Positions 7,005 through 16,093 are shown, counted from the first letter of the stretch. The stretch: 64,000 bases of DNA from a bacterium (GCA_024226515.1 JAAELQ010000003.1:1-64000); one strand, 5' to 3'. Translations and numbers: made by a program. Notes: generated by a model from the letters alone, not told the origin.

Positions 7005-7805
7005 ATGAAGAAAGCCTACAAGAATCTCGACTTCCTGAACAGCCGCGAAGCCCGGTCGATCCGTATTCTCAGCGAATACATCGAACCGCAGGCCCGCTTC
7101 CGACACTACCACGTGACCGACACGGTGGTCTTCTTCGGCTCGGCCCGGACGCTGTCGGCCGAGGCCGCCCATGCCGGCCTCGAGGCGGCCGAGAAGGACG
7201 GCTCGAAAGAGCAGATCGAGCGGGCCCGCAGCGCGGAGAAGATGTCCTCCTATTATGAAGATGCGCGCGAGCTTTCGCGACGGCTGACGGAGTGGTCCAA
7301 GGGCCTGCAGCTCCCCGAGCGCCGCTTCATCGTCTGCTCGGGCGGCGGCCCCGGCATCATGGAGGCCGCCAACCGCGGCGCCTCCGAGGCGGCGGGAATC
7401 TCGATCGGGCTGGGAATCAGCCTGCCGATGGAGAGCTCGACCAACCCGTATATCACCCGCGAGCTGGGCTTTGAATTCCACTATTTCTTCATGCGCAAGT
7501 TCTGGTTCGTCTACCTGGCCAAGGCGCTGGTGGTCTTCCCCGGCGGCTTCGGCACCATGGACGAGCTGTTCGAGCTGCTCACGCTGGTGCAGACCAAGAA
7601 GACCGGCAAGCAGATGCCGATCGTGCTCTACGGGAAAGAGTTCTGGGAAGACGTGTTCAACCTCGACGCGCTGGTCAAGTGGGGCACGATCTCGCCCGAG
7701 GACCTGTCGCTGTTCCACGTCTCGTCCTCGCCGGACGACGCCTTCGATTACCTACGGGACGAGCTGACGCGGTTGTACCTCGACAACGAGGACGACGACG
7801 ACTGA
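7005..7805 (+). CDS. LOG-family protein
   Basis: A 266-residue Rossmann-like protein with the LOG signature PGGFGTMDELFE and the earlier SGGGPGIMEAANRGA. LOG enzymes release bases from nucleoside 5'-monophosphates (cytokinin riboside phosphates in plants and some bacteria); the bacterial substrate is often unknown. This one is longer than the roughly 190-residue minimal LOG, with an N-terminal extension of about 70 residues, like the larger bacterial group. It is followed 6 bases later by the membrane protein gene and is probably co-transcribed with it. Confidence 0.85.
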   Translation: MKKAYKNLDFLNSREARSIRILSEYIEPQARFRHYHVTDTVVFFGSARTLSAEAAHAGLEAAEKDGSKEQIERARSAEKMSSYYEDARELSRRLTEWSKGLQLPERRFIVCSGGGPGIMEAANRGASEAAGISIGLGISLPMESSTNPYITRELGFEFHYFFMRKFWFVYLAKALVVFPGGFGTMDELFELLTLVQTKKTGKQMPIVLYGKEFWEDVFNLDALVKWGTISPEDLSLFHVSSSPDDAFDYLRDELTRLYLDNEDDDD

Positions 7806-7811
7806 CGAGCC

Positions 7812-8804
7812 ATGCGGCGAAAACTGCTGCCAGTCCTGATCGCGCTGGCCTGCGTCGCCGGCCTGGCCTGGGCACTGTCTCGCGTCGGCTGGGGCCGCGT
7901 GCTGGAGACCGCGGCGCGCGCCGACCCGCTGTGGCTGGCCCTGTCGATCGTGCCCGTGCTGGGGCGCTTCGTCATCTGGGCCTTGAAGTGGCAGCGCATG
8001 CTGGCGCGCAGGGCGCCGGTCCCGTTCTCGCTGACGTTCCGCATCCTCATCGCGGGCTCGTTCGCCAACCTGACGACGCCCACGGCCAAGGTGGCGGGCG
8101 GGATCGTGCGCGCCCTGCTGCTGAAGGCGCGACGCGGCTGGGCGCTGGGCGAGGCCTACGGCTGGGCGCTGGTGGACCAGATCACCAACGTCATGGGTCC
8201 GATCCTGCTCTACGGCGTCCTGGCCACGGCGACGGGCCTGCTGCTGCCGGACCATCCCGACGGCGCGGCCTTTCTGGTGACGGGCCCGGGCGCGCTCGGC
8301 CTGGTCGGGCTGCTGATCGCGCTCCGCGGGTGGGGCTGGGGCCTGGTGCGCCGGCCGCACGTCGTGCGGCTGCTGACCGATCGGCTGCCCTCGCGCATCC
8401 GCTCGGGCGACACTCCGCCGGAGGAGGGTGTTCGCGCCGTGCTCGGCCCGCTGCTGCACGAGGCCGGCCCGGCGCGCGTCTTCCTCTCGGACGTGGCGCT
8501 GGCGGCGGTGGCCTTCGGTTCGATCTGCGTGGCCAACGCGATGGTGCTGCGCTCGCTGGGCTCGGACGCACCGCTGCTGCTGATCGCGACGGCGGCCGTG
8601 CTGGGCTACTTCGGCGGGATCGCCGTCGGTGTCTGGGGCGGGATCGGCGTCACGGAGGCGGCGCTGACCGGGCTGTACGTCCACATAGGGATCCCGATCG
8701 AGCTGGCTGCAGCGGGCGCACTACTGCACCGCGCCACATTCTACGCTCTGGTACTGGGGATCGGTGGCTACAGCCTGGTTCGCGAAGGCCGGCCGGACGC
8801 TTAG
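7812..8804 (+). CDS. YbhN/LPG-synthase-type membrane protein
   Basis: A 330-residue integral membrane protein with about eight hydrophobic segments. It carries features of the flippase-like region of lysylphosphatidylglycerol synthases (UPF0104/YbhN): WALKWQRML, then AGSFANLTTPTAKVAGG, and late GVWGGIGVTEAAL. The soluble aminoacyltransferase domain is absent. Proposed roles are lipid or glycolipid transport. The stop codon lies in the short inverted repeat at 8802-8814, shared with the convergent peptide gene. Confidence 0.8.
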   Translation: MRRKLLPVLIALACVAGLAWALSRVGWGRVLETAARADPLWLALSIVPVLGRFVIWALKWQRMLARRAPVPFSLTFRILIAGSFANLTTPTAKVAGGIVRALLLKARRGWALGEAYGWALVDQITNVMGPILLYGVLATATGLLLPDHPDGAAFLVTGPGALGLVGLLIALRGWGWGLVRRPHVVRLLTDRLPSRIRSGDTPPEEGVRAVLGPLLHEAGPARVFLSDVALAAVAFGSICVANAMVLRSLGSDAPLLLIATAAVLGYFGGIAVGVWGGIGVTEAALTGLYVHIGIPIELAAAGALLHRATFYALVLGIGGYSLVREGRPDA

Positions 8805-8814
8805 CCGGAGGCTA
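8802..8814. terminator. Short convergent hairpin
   Basis: TAGCC-GGA-GGCTA forms a 5-base stem, extendable to 7 with one bulged T. It contains the stop codons of both convergent genes. There is no T-run, so it is at best a weak bidirectional terminator. Confidence 0.25.
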
Positions 8815-8982
8815 GCGCTTCAGCGAGGTCGGCTGACCGGGCTGGGCGACCGAGGACGGCATCGTATCGCCGCCGACCGGGCTGATCGCAACGCCGGAGC
8901 CGAGCGCCTGAACCGGTCCGACGGACTCGACGATGTCGGACGCGCTGAGATTGTCGATCCTGGGCCGTTCGTAGTTCTTCAT
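8812..8982 (-). CDS. Candidate RiPP precursor peptide, 56 aa
   Basis: A 56-residue peptide. It opens MKNYERPRIDNLSASDIVES, then VGPVQALGSG, and ends in a Gly/Pro/Ser/Thr-rich tail with no cysteine (VAISPVGGDTMPSSVAQPGQ). The YxxP motif close to the N-terminus followed by a helical leader resembles leader peptides read by RRE domains, as in lasso-type precursors. AGAGGA stands 7 bases before the ATG at 8982, so the gene is well supported; the frame is open upstream to 9138 but without a better start. No modifying enzyme, protease or B1-like protein is nearby, so RiPP status is inference. The nearest same-strand gene is the FIST protein, 175 bases upstream. Confidence 0.55.
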   Translation of the reverse strand: MKNYERPRIDNLSASDIVESVGPVQALGSGVAISPVGGDTMPSSVAQPGQPTSLKR

Positions 8983-9157
8983 CGGAGAATCCTCTTGATG
9001 TGGGGGGACCGGATCGCTCCGGCCGCGAACATGAAAAGGGTACGAGTGCGGTTCTGCGCTGTCAAACGGATTCACGACAAGAGTGCAATACCGCGCGAGA
9101 GGCCGGTAGGACAATCCCGAATTCTTATAAATCAGCACTTCGGGGGGCGTCCGCCGG

Positions 9158-10333
9158 TCATTCCGCGATCAAGACCAGCACGCCGGTGTAGGTGAACAAC
9201 TGGTTCTGGCCCTTCAGCGGGCCCAGCTCGGCGTTGCAGAACAGACCGAGCAGCGGCACGTCGGGCAACGCCTCCGCCAGCAACGACGCGTCGACGTCCC
9301 GCTCGTGGTACAGCGAGCGGCCGCGCGCCAGACAGTTGAAGTACAGGCCGAAGCGGTAGTCCAGCCCGGTGCGCCGCGGCGAGACCTGCTCGACGACGCG
9401 CAGCAGATCCTCGCGCGCCGACTGCGCGTCCCGATGGACGAATACGATGTATTGCCCCTCTTCGAGATTGTCCGGGATCGCCAGCACCCCGGTGTCGGGG
9501 TCCGAGGCCACGATGTTGCGCACGAGGTACTGGCCGGGGTCGATGCGCGGCACGTCGGGGTCGGGCAGCAGGCCGACGAACAGCCAGTTGAAGGCCGACT
9601 CGAGGTCGTCCATTAGCCCCTGCGGCGCCCGCTCGCGTAGGGCCTCGAGCGGCGGCCGACCGTCCAGCTCCAGGATCATGTTGTCGTGCGCCCGCGTCAC
9701 GCGCAGCGGCTCTCCCAGCGGCCGGCACCCCTGGGTCACACCCACGACATAGCGGAAATCCCCGCCGAATCGCACTCCGGAGACGCCGGCCCCGCCCGAC
9801 TCGGACCCGCAGAACTGGAACGTCCGCGCCAGACCCGGGGCCGCGGAGGAGGCGCCGCCCAGCACCGGGATGCCGCCCAGCACGGCGTCCAGCCCCTGCA
9901 GCAGCCGGTCCGGACGCACGTGGAACGGGTCGGGCCAGACGACCAGCAGGTCGTTCGAGTCGCGCGAGCTCAGCAGCCGCTGCCCGAGGCGCACCCCGGC
10001 CGTCATGCCGCGGTCGCCCTCGTCGCGGAACAGGAACGGCGTGGCCCTCAGCTGATCCGACGCGACGGCGAGGACGCCCAGCGCGGGCCCGGCCTCGTGC
10101 TCGCGCCCGCCGGCCAGCACACCGGAGGCCGAGCAACCGACGACGTACGGAGTGCCCAGCGCTTGCGACAGGGTCTCGATCATCGCCGGCGCCGCGGCCT
10201 CGTGCTCGGAGGTGGCGAACGCCACGCACCAGTCGGCCGAGCCGGACAGCGCCGCGGACACCTGCTGCGCTGCCTCGACGGCGGCCGCCTTGGTGTTCTC
10301 CTGGGTCGAGATTGCGACAGCCGCTCGAATCAT
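9158..10333 (-). CDS. FIST-domain sensory protein
   Basis: A 391-residue soluble protein with an N-terminal FIST domain (from WCVAFATSEHEAAAP to roughly residue 200, including VVGCSASGVL and GGIPVLGGASSAAP) and a C-terminal FIST_C domain (about 220-375, with GLYFNCLARGRSLY and LLGLFCNAELGPL). FIST domains are thought to sense small ligands and feed into signalling proteins. There is no attached kinase, methyl-accepting or cyclase domain, so the partner is unknown. It starts at ATG 10333 and is divergent from the lytic transglycosylase gene across an AT-rich gap. Confidence 0.88.
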   Translation of the reverse strand: MIRAAVAISTQENTKAAAVEAAQQVSAALSGSADWCVAFATSEHEAAAPAMIETLSQALGTPYVVGCSASGVLAGGREHEAGPALGVLAVASDQLRATPFLFRDEGDRGMTAGVRLGQRLLSSRDSNDLLVVWPDPFHVRPDRLLQGLDAVLGGIPVLGGASSAAPGLARTFQFCGSESGGAGVSGVRFGGDFRYVVGVTQGCRPLGEPLRVTRAHDNMILELDGRPPLEALRERAPQGLMDDLESAFNWLFVGLLPDPDVPRIDPGQYLVRNIVASDPDTGVLAIPDNLEEGQYIVFVHRDAQSAREDLLRVVEQVSPRRTGLDYRFGLYFNCLARGRSLYHERDVDASLLAEALPDVPLLGLFCNAELGPLKGQNQLFTYTGVLVLIAE

Positions 10334-10362
10334 GACGCGAGCATAAGAACAAAAAACACACC

Positions 10363-10376
10363 GCGCTTCAAAGCGC
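10363..10376. promoter_or_regulatory. Near-palindrome GCGCTT-CA-AAGCGC
   Basis: A 6-base inverted repeat with a 2-base centre in the AT-rich intergenic region between the FIST gene and the divergent transglycosylase gene. It lies 29 bases upstream of the FIST start and could be an operator for either gene. Confidence 0.25.
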
Positions 10377-10397
10377 CGTTACAACTCAGAAAAACTG

Positions 10398-10426
10398 TTG
10401 TCGCAAGTGTTGTTCGTTCATATACT
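10398..10426 (+). promoter_or_regulatory. Sigma70-like promoter for the lytic transglycosylase
   Basis: TTGTCG (10398-10403) and TATACT (10421-10426) are separated by 17 bases, the ideal spacing. They precede the ATG at 10476 by about 50 bases, with GGAG in between at the expected place. Confidence 0.55.
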
Positions 10427-10475
10427 TACAGAACATCTACTTTGAATCGGACACGGGTTGCACGGAGTCGGCCGA

Positions 10476-12167
10476 ATGCACAAGTACCCAAGATGGGTCA
10501 TCTTTGCACTCCTCTGTATGGCCCTCGGTCTGCCCGTAGCGGCCGACATCACCCCGCCCGACGCCGCGGCCAAGCCGCCCGTTCCACGCGCCGAGAGCCA
10601 GGGCGACGTGTTCCCGGTGCACGACAGCATCCGCCCCAACGTCGAGTTCTGGACCCGCGTGTTCGCCGAGTGGACGCTGGCCCAGGTCGCGATCCACGAC
10701 TCGAGATTCCCGGCGGTGATCTACGAGATCGTCACGCTGCCCGGCGCGGCGAAAGAGCGGACGAGCCGCGAACAACGCGACTATCTGGATAAACGCAAGA
10801 AGCAGTGGGTCGCGCGCCTCGAGCGGCTCGAGCGCAAGGTCGCCGCGGGGCACGGGCTGTCCGATGACGAGAAACGCTGGGCGCTGCAGCTGACCGAGCA
10901 CGGCGGCTCCGAAGCGGTGCGCGGCGCGGCGGACCGGATGCGCGGCCAGCGCGGTCTGCGCGAGCGCTTCGAGCGCGGCCTCGAGATCAGCCACCGTTAC
11001 GACGCCATCCTGCGCGGCATCTTCCGCGACGCCGGTCTGCCCGAGGACCTGGCCTACCTGCCGCACGTCGAGTCGTCGTTCCAGGCCCGCGCGCGCTCGT
11101 CGGCCGGGGCCGTGGGAGTTTGGCAGTTCACGCGCGGCACGGGCCGGCGCTACCTCAAGATCACGTCCGGCGTGGACGAGCGGCTCGATCCGATCGCCGC
11201 CGGAGAAGGCGCCGCCCGCTACCTCGCCGACGCCATGGACAAGCTGCGCAGCTGGCCCATCGCGCTGACGTCGTACAACCACGGCGTGCAGGGCATGAAG
11301 CGCGCGGTCGACGCGCACGGCCGCGACTACGAGACGATCTTCAACGAGTACGATGGCAAGTGGTTCGGCTTCGCGTCGCGCAACTTCTACGCGGAGTTCC
11401 TCGCCGCGCGACGGATCGCCTCCGCCCCCGGCCGTTACTTCCCGGACGGGATCCGCGCCGAGGCGCCGCTGAACCTCGACCGGCTCGAGCTGGACCGGCG
11501 CACGACGCCCGCGCGGCTCGCGCGCGCCTATGACGTACCGCTGGCCGAGCTGGCCTCGATCAACCCGGCGTGGTCGCGGCGCGCCGTCAAGCACGGCTAC
11601 GCGTTGCCCAACGGAATGCACGTCTGGCTGCCCGGCGGCACGCTCGAGCGCGTGGCCCGCGACGGAGCTCCGGTCGCGATCGACGTCGCTGGCTGGCTCG
11701 ACGACGACGGACGTTATCTGGTGCAGCCGGGCGACACGCTGTCCGCGATCTCGGAGGCCTACGGCGTCCCGACCCGCCGCCTGCGCGAGATGAACGGGAT
11801 CCGCGCCGGCAGCAGCCTGATCCGCGTCGGCCAGCAGCTGAAGCTCAGCGAAGAGGCCGCAGAGCACGTCCACGTCGTGCGCCGCGGCGAGACGCTGTCC
11901 GCGATCGCGGGCCGCTACGGCATGACGCTGCGCGACCTGCGCGGGATGAACGGCATGCCGGCCAACGTCAGCCTGATCCGCAGCGGCCAGCGTCTGCGCG
12001 TGCGCGGCACGCCGAGCCGCAGCGTCGTGCACACGGTGCGCCGGGGCGACAGCCTGTCGCGTATCGCCGGCCGTTACGGCGTACGCCTCAGCGAGCTGCT
12101 GCGCCTCAACCGCCTGCGCGCCAGCTCGGTGATCCACCCCGGCCAGTCGATCCGCATCCCTCGCTGA
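10476..12167 (+). CDS. MltD-like lytic transglycosylase with three LysM repeats
   Basis: A 563-residue exported murein hydrolase. A signal peptide (HKYPRWVIFALLCMALGLPVAA) is followed by the SLT catalytic domain; the catalytic glutamate is at about residue 199 in LPHVESSFQARARS, followed by AGAVGVWQFTRGTGR. Three LysM repeats follow at the C-terminus, beginning YLVQPGDTLSAIS, VHVVRRGETLSAIA and VHTVRRGDSLSRIA. It cleaves peptidoglycan glycan strands in the periplasm. I use ATG 10476, with GGAG 8 bases upstream, rather than the in-frame TTG at 10458. Confidence 0.93.
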   Translation: MHKYPRWVIFALLCMALGLPVAADITPPDAAAKPPVPRAESQGDVFPVHDSIRPNVEFWTRVFAEWTLAQVAIHDSRFPAVIYEIVTLPGAAKERTSREQRDYLDKRKKQWVARLERLERKVAAGHGLSDDEKRWALQLTEHGGSEAVRGAADRMRGQRGLRERFERGLEISHRYDAILRGIFRDAGLPEDLAYLPHVESSFQARARSSAGAVGVWQFTRGTGRRYLKITSGVDERLDPIAAGEGAARYLADAMDKLRSWPIALTSYNHGVQGMKRAVDAHGRDYETIFNEYDGKWFGFASRNFYAEFLAARRIASAPGRYFPDGIRAEAPLNLDRLELDRRTTPARLARAYDVPLAELASINPAWSRRAVKHGYALPNGMHVWLPGGTLERVARDGAPVAIDVAGWLDDDGRYLVQPGDTLSAISEAYGVPTRRLREMNGIRAGSSLIRVGQQLKLSEEAAEHVHVVRRGETLSAIAGRYGMTLRDLRGMNGMPANVSLIRSGQRLRVRGTPSRSVVHTVRRGDSLSRIAGRYGVRLSELLRLNRLRASSVIHPGQSIRIPR

Positions 12168-12181
12168 GACCGCACCCGCCC

Positions 12182-12190
12182 TGCTATATT
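12182..12190 (+). promoter_or_regulatory. Extended -10 box TGC-TATATT
   Basis: A TG-N-TATATT element 18 bases before the TTG start at 12209. There is no clear -35 hexamer, which is common for extended -10 promoters. Confidence 0.35.
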
Positions 12191-12208
12191 CCGGGGGCGA
12201 GGTGTCCT

Positions 12209-13081
12209 TTGAAAACGGGTAACGTCGACTCTTCGGGTCGGCCTCCGAATCTCGAGCCCTCTCCGAGGGTCCGACCGGAGCGCCGCGGCCCGCACCAGGT
12301 AGAGCTGATCCTCACCGGAGGCGATCTGCTCCGCGGCTACGTGTCGGACGACAACGCCGCGATCCTCACGGAGTTCTTCCACTCGCGCGGCGACACGATC
12401 CGCCGCGTGACGATCCTCGACGACGACCCGCAGGCCCTCACCGCCGCGGTGCGCGAGGCGCTCGAGCGCAATCCGCACGTGATCGTCACGACCGGCGGCC
12501 TGGGGCCGGGCCACGACGACCGTACGCTGTCGGCCGTGGCCGACGCGCTGGGCGTGCCGCTGACGCCGCACCCCGAGGCGCGCGCGATGGTCGAGGAGGC
12601 CTATCGCCGCCTGCAGCGGACGCGCGTCGTGCACAGCGCGGGCATCGACGCCGTACGCCAGAAGATGTGCCGCGTGCCGATCGGCGGCGTGCCGCTGGTC
12701 AACGACGGCGGCATCGCGCCCGGCATGTTCTTCCGCAAGGCCGGCGGGGCGTTCGTCATCTGCCTGCCGGGCAAGCCGGACGAGATGCGGACGGTGCTGA
12801 AGAGCGCGGTCGACAGCTCGGCCGAGCTGTCGCCGCGTGGCCACGTCGCACGGCGCGAGATCGAGGCGCCCGACGCGGACGAATCGAGACTGAGCGAGCT
12901 GATCGAACGACTGGGCCGCGAGCACCCCTCGGTGTGGGTCAGCACGCGGCCTGTCGGCGCGGGCAAGAAGGGCTCGCGCATCCTGATCGTGCTCGAGGCG
13001 GGCGCGGCCGAGGCCGACGAGGCCAACGCCGCCGTGGACGCGGCGGTCAACCGCGTGCTGGCTCTGGCCAGCGGTAGCTGA
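12209..13081 (+). CDS. CinA N-terminal (MoCF) domain protein
   Basis: A 290-residue protein of the COG1058 type. Its MoCF/molybdopterin-binding fold shows VELILTGGDLLRGYVSDDNA, then VIVTTGGLGPGHDDRTL, and ICLPGKPDEM. The C-terminal nicotinamide-nucleotide amidase domain of full CinA is absent. Some members of this group are ADP-ribose or nucleotide pyrophosphatases. The frame extends upstream through the previous gene; I start at TTG 12209, which has GAGG 6 bases before it and lies past the upstream stop. The first 30 residues are low-complexity and may not be conserved. Confidence 0.75.
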   Translation: MKTGNVDSSGRPPNLEPSPRVRPERRGPHQVELILTGGDLLRGYVSDDNAAILTEFFHSRGDTIRRVTILDDDPQALTAAVREALERNPHVIVTTGGLGPGHDDRTLSAVADALGVPLTPHPEARAMVEEAYRRLQRTRVVHSAGIDAVRQKMCRVPIGGVPLVNDGGIAPGMFFRKAGGAFVICLPGKPDEMRTVLKSAVDSSAELSPRGHVARREIEAPDADESRLSELIERLGREHPSVWVSTRPVGAGKKGSRILIVLEAGAAEADEANAAVDAAVNRVLALASGS

Positions 13082-13108
13082 TAACGAACTACGGTTGGAG
13101 GTAGCGTC

Positions 13109-15157
13109 ATGCGTGCGCAGCGCCGGATCGTGTGTTGGGTTTGTCTGTTGTGGATCGGCGCGGCGGCGGCATTCGCCGCGGGTATCGAAGCCGAGACCGC
13201 CGAGGCCACGGCGCGCAAGCTGGTAGCCGAGTACGGCGAGGAGCAGTCCGACCGCATCGCGTTCGGTGTGGACCAGGTCGCCCGACGCTGGTGGGAGGAC
13301 GACGGCGACGCCGCGGCGTTCGACGCGTTCTGCCTCGAGAACTTCGTCGCCGAGCCGCAGAAGCTGGCCGAGACGTTCGATCGCATCCAGTACGTGATGG
13401 AACAGATCGACGGTCACCTGCACGAGATCCAGCGCGAGCTGGCCAGTCCGATGCACCTCGACACCGGCGAGGTCGCGGCGATCGATACGCTGTTCGGCGA
13501 CGTCGATCTCTCGGCGCACGTCGACGAGGATCTGTTCCGCTCGAAGGTCGCCTTCGTGGCGCTGCTCAACTTCCCGGTGCACACGCTGACCGAGCGTCTG
13601 CAGCACGGAGAGAGCTGGGACCGCGAGACCTGGGCCGCGTCGCGCATGATGGATCGCTTCGCGCAGCGCGTGCCCGCACGCGTCGCGCAGCAGATCAGCA
13701 AGACGTTCACCGCCGCGGACCACTACATCGCGGGCTACAACATTCGCATGGATCGCCTCGTCACCAGAGACGGACGGCGTCCGTTTCCGGAAGGGCTGCG
13801 ACTGATCACGCACTGGGGCCTGCGCGACGAGCTGAAGTCGCAGTACGCCGAGGACAACGGCCTCGAGCGCCAGCGCATGATCCTCGAGGTGATGAACCGC
13901 ATCGTGCGGCAGGAGATCCCGGCCCTCGCGATCGACAACGCGGACGTGCTGTGGGCGCCGGAGACGAACGAGATCTGGGGCTACGACGCAGAGTCGGGCA
14001 AGAAGACGTCCGAGATGGACGCCGTACGCGAGAACGACGTGCGTTACTCGAAGCTGCTCGAGGTGTACCACGCCGTGCGGCAGGCCGACCCGTACTCCCC
14101 CATCGCGCCGACCTACATCGACCGCCGCTTCAACCTCGGCCGCCAGATCCCCGAGAAGCAGGTCGAGGAGTTGCTCGTCTCGGTCCTCTCCTCGCGGGAG
14201 TTCAAGGAGACGGCGAAGCTGATCAAGAAGCGTCTGGGGCGCAGGCTCGAACCGTTCGACATCTGGTACGACGGCTTCAAGGCGCGCGGAGAGATCGGCC
14301 AGGCCGAGCTGGACCGCCTCGTCGGCGAACGCTACCCGGACGTGGCCGCGTTCCAGGGGGGCCTGCCGGAGATCCTGACCGGCCTCGGCTTTGCCGCCGA
14401 CAAGGCGGCGTGGCTTTCCGATCACATCGTCGTCGACCCGTCACGCGGCGCGGGGCACGCGATGGGCGCGGTGCGCCGCGAAGACCAGGCGCACCTGCGC
14501 ACGCGCTTCGGCCCCGACGGGATGGACTACAAGGGCTACAACATCGCGGTCCACGAGCTGGGCCACAACGTCGAGCAGGTGTACTCGCTGAACGGCATCG
14601 ACCACTGGTGGCTCAACGGCGTGCCGAACACGGCGTTCACCGAGGCGCTGGCGTTCGTGTTCCAGAATCGCGATCTGGAGTTGCTGGGCTTCCCGGACGA
14701 CGGCGCGGAGAGCCGCCACCTCGAGGCGCTCGACACGCTGTGGGGCACGGCCGAGATCGGCGGCGTGGCGCTGGTCGACATGGGCGTCTGGCGCTGGATG
14801 TACGACAACCCGGAGGCGACGCCGGCCGAGCTGCGCGTGGCCACGCAGCGCATCGCGCGCGGCGTGTGGAACCGCTACTTCGCCCCCGCGTTCGGTGTGC
14901 GCGACCAGGACATCCTCGGCATCTACTCCCACATGGTCGTCTACGGCCTGTACTTGCCGGACTATCCGCTGGGGCACATGATCGCGTTCCAGGTCGCGGA
15001 GAAGCTGCGCGGCGGCGACTTCGGCAAGGAGTTCGAGCGCGTGTCACGCCAGGGTCGGCTCACGCCGGACGCCTGGATGCGCGGAGCGGTCGGCTCCCCC
15101 GTCTCGTCCAAGGCGTTGTTGACCGCGACGCGCAAGGCGCTCGAGGCGATCGACTAG
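13109..15157 (+). CDS. Secreted M3-like zinc metallopeptidase
   Basis: A 682-residue protein with a signal peptide (QRRIVCWVCLLWIGAAAAFA). The zinc motif HELGH is at residues 482-486, and the likely third ligand is Glu512 in FTEALAF, giving HExxH-25-E spacing as in gluzincins such as the M3 family. The middle is helical and charged, also like M3 peptidases, but I do not recognise a named subfamily. It would act in the periplasm or outside the cell. GGAGG stands 8 bases before the ATG. The stop abuts the stop of the convergent MetE-like gene with no spacer. Confidence 0.78.
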   Translation: MRAQRRIVCWVCLLWIGAAAAFAAGIEAETAEATARKLVAEYGEEQSDRIAFGVDQVARRWWEDDGDAAAFDAFCLENFVAEPQKLAETFDRIQYVMEQIDGHLHEIQRELASPMHLDTGEVAAIDTLFGDVDLSAHVDEDLFRSKVAFVALLNFPVHTLTERLQHGESWDRETWAASRMMDRFAQRVPARVAQQISKTFTAADHYIAGYNIRMDRLVTRDGRRPFPEGLRLITHWGLRDELKSQYAEDNGLERQRMILEVMNRIVRQEIPALAIDNADVLWAPETNEIWGYDAESGKKTSEMDAVRENDVRYSKLLEVYHAVRQADPYSPIAPTYIDRRFNLGRQIPEKQVEELLVSVLSSREFKETAKLIKKRLGRRLEPFDIWYDGFKARGEIGQAELDRLVGERYPDVAAFQGGLPEILTGLGFAADKAAWLSDHIVVDPSRGAGHAMGAVRREDQAHLRTRFGPDGMDYKGYNIAVHELGHNVEQVYSLNGIDHWWLNGVPNTAFTEALAFVFQNRDLELLGFPDDGAESRHLEALDTLWGTAEIGGVALVDMGVWRWMYDNPEATPAELRVATQRIARGVWNRYFAPAFGVRDQDILGIYSHMVVYGLYLPDYPLGHMIAFQVAEKLRGGDFGKEFERVSRQGRLTPDAWMRGAVGSPVSSKALLTATRKALEAID

Positions 15158-16093
15158 CTAGAAGCGGGACGCGGCCTCGACCATGTTGGCCAGCTTGGCG
15201 CGGGCCTGATCGACGGTCAACGCCTGCAGCCCGGCGTCGGTGCCGACGATCAGTCGCTCGGCCGGCACCTTCTTAAGCAGCCCCTCGAGCTGCACGCTCA
15301 GCACGTCGGAGCTGACGGCCTCGGGGTTGGCCGCCTCGACCACGCCCGCGGCGAACGTCTTGTCCTCGGGCAGCGCGTCGAGCAGGTCGACCTCGCTCGC
15401 GACCAGATCCACGTAGACGACGTCGACCGGCAGGCCGAGCAGGCCCGGCAACACGCGCGCGTAGTCGCCGTAGCACACGCGCGCCCAGGTGCGCGCCTTC
15501 CCCGCGAGCGGCGCGACGACCTCCTGCAGGGCCTCGGCGGCCAGCGGCATCTCGTCGGGGCGCGCCGAGAGCGCCGGCTCGTCGATCTGGATCTCCGCGG
15601 CGCCGGCCTCGAGCAGCTCCTGCGCCTCGTCCCGTACGATCGCGGCCAGCGCGCGGCAGCACTCCTCGCGCGAGCCGTGGTGCTCGTCGAACGACCAGTC
15701 CATCAACGTGTACGGTCCGGGGATCACCGCCCGCACCTTCGAGTCGCCGCAGCGTTTCCAGCCGTCCACGGTCACGGCGGCGTTGCGCGCGAGCGTGTCG
15801 ACGATGCGCGGACGCCGGTAGTAGCGGTTGCCGTAGCACCGCACCAGGCCTCCGCTCTCGACACCCTCGAGCCGTTCGAGGAACGACGACACGAGGTCGC
15901 CGCGGTCGATCTGCCCGTCGACCGGCAGGTCGAGGCCGATCGACGATTGCAGCGCCAGCGCGTCGCGGATCGCCGGCTGTTCGGCCTGCTTCAGCGCCGC
16001 CTCGTCGATCATCCCCTCGGCGAACTTCCAGCGCGCGGCGCGCACCGCGTTCGGCTTGGGAAAGGCGCCGGCCGTCGTCGTCGTCAGGCCCAT
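15158..16093 (-). CDS. MetE C-terminal-like protein lacking zinc ligands
   Basis: A 311-residue TIM-barrel protein related to the catalytic half of cobalamin-independent methionine synthase (UROD/MetE-like). Recognisable pieces are IPGPYTLMDWSF, AGAAEIQIDEPALSARPDE, WARVCYGDY and ERLIVGTDAGLQAL. In MetE the zinc is held by His-x-Cys, Glu and Cys; here the aligned positions read R-x-C, Asp (VYVDLVAS) and Ala (TDAGL). Ordinary zinc-dependent thiol methylation is therefore doubtful. I start at ATG 16093 behind AGGAG; GTG 16099 is the alternative. It overlaps the end of the next MetE-like gene by 10 bases, so the two are translationally coupled and probably work together. Confidence 0.75.
   Translation of the reverse strand: MGLTTTTAGAFPKPNAVRAARWKFAEGMIDEAALKQAEQPAIRDALALQSSIGLDLPVDGQIDRGDLVSSFLERLEGVESGGLVRCYGNRYYRRPRIVDTLARNAAVTVDGWKRCGDSKVRAVIPGPYTLMDWSFDEHHGSREECCRALAAIVRDEAQELLEAGAAEIQIDEPALSARPDEMPLAAEALQEVVAPLAGKARTWARVCYGDYARVLPGLLGLPVDVVYVDLVASEVDLLDALPEDKTFAAGVVEAANPEAVSSDVLSVQLEGLLKKVPAERLIVGTDAGLQALTVDQARAKLANMVEAASRF

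Noticed and set aside
8812..8982. Canonical lasso peptide
   Set aside because: No Thr at the penultimate leader position, no Gly with an acidic residue at ring distance 7-9, and no cyclase or leader peptidase nearby.
12074..14425. Minus-strand open frame of 783 codons
   Set aside because: It spans the genes at 10476-15157 in antisense, with low-complexity composition and no domain.
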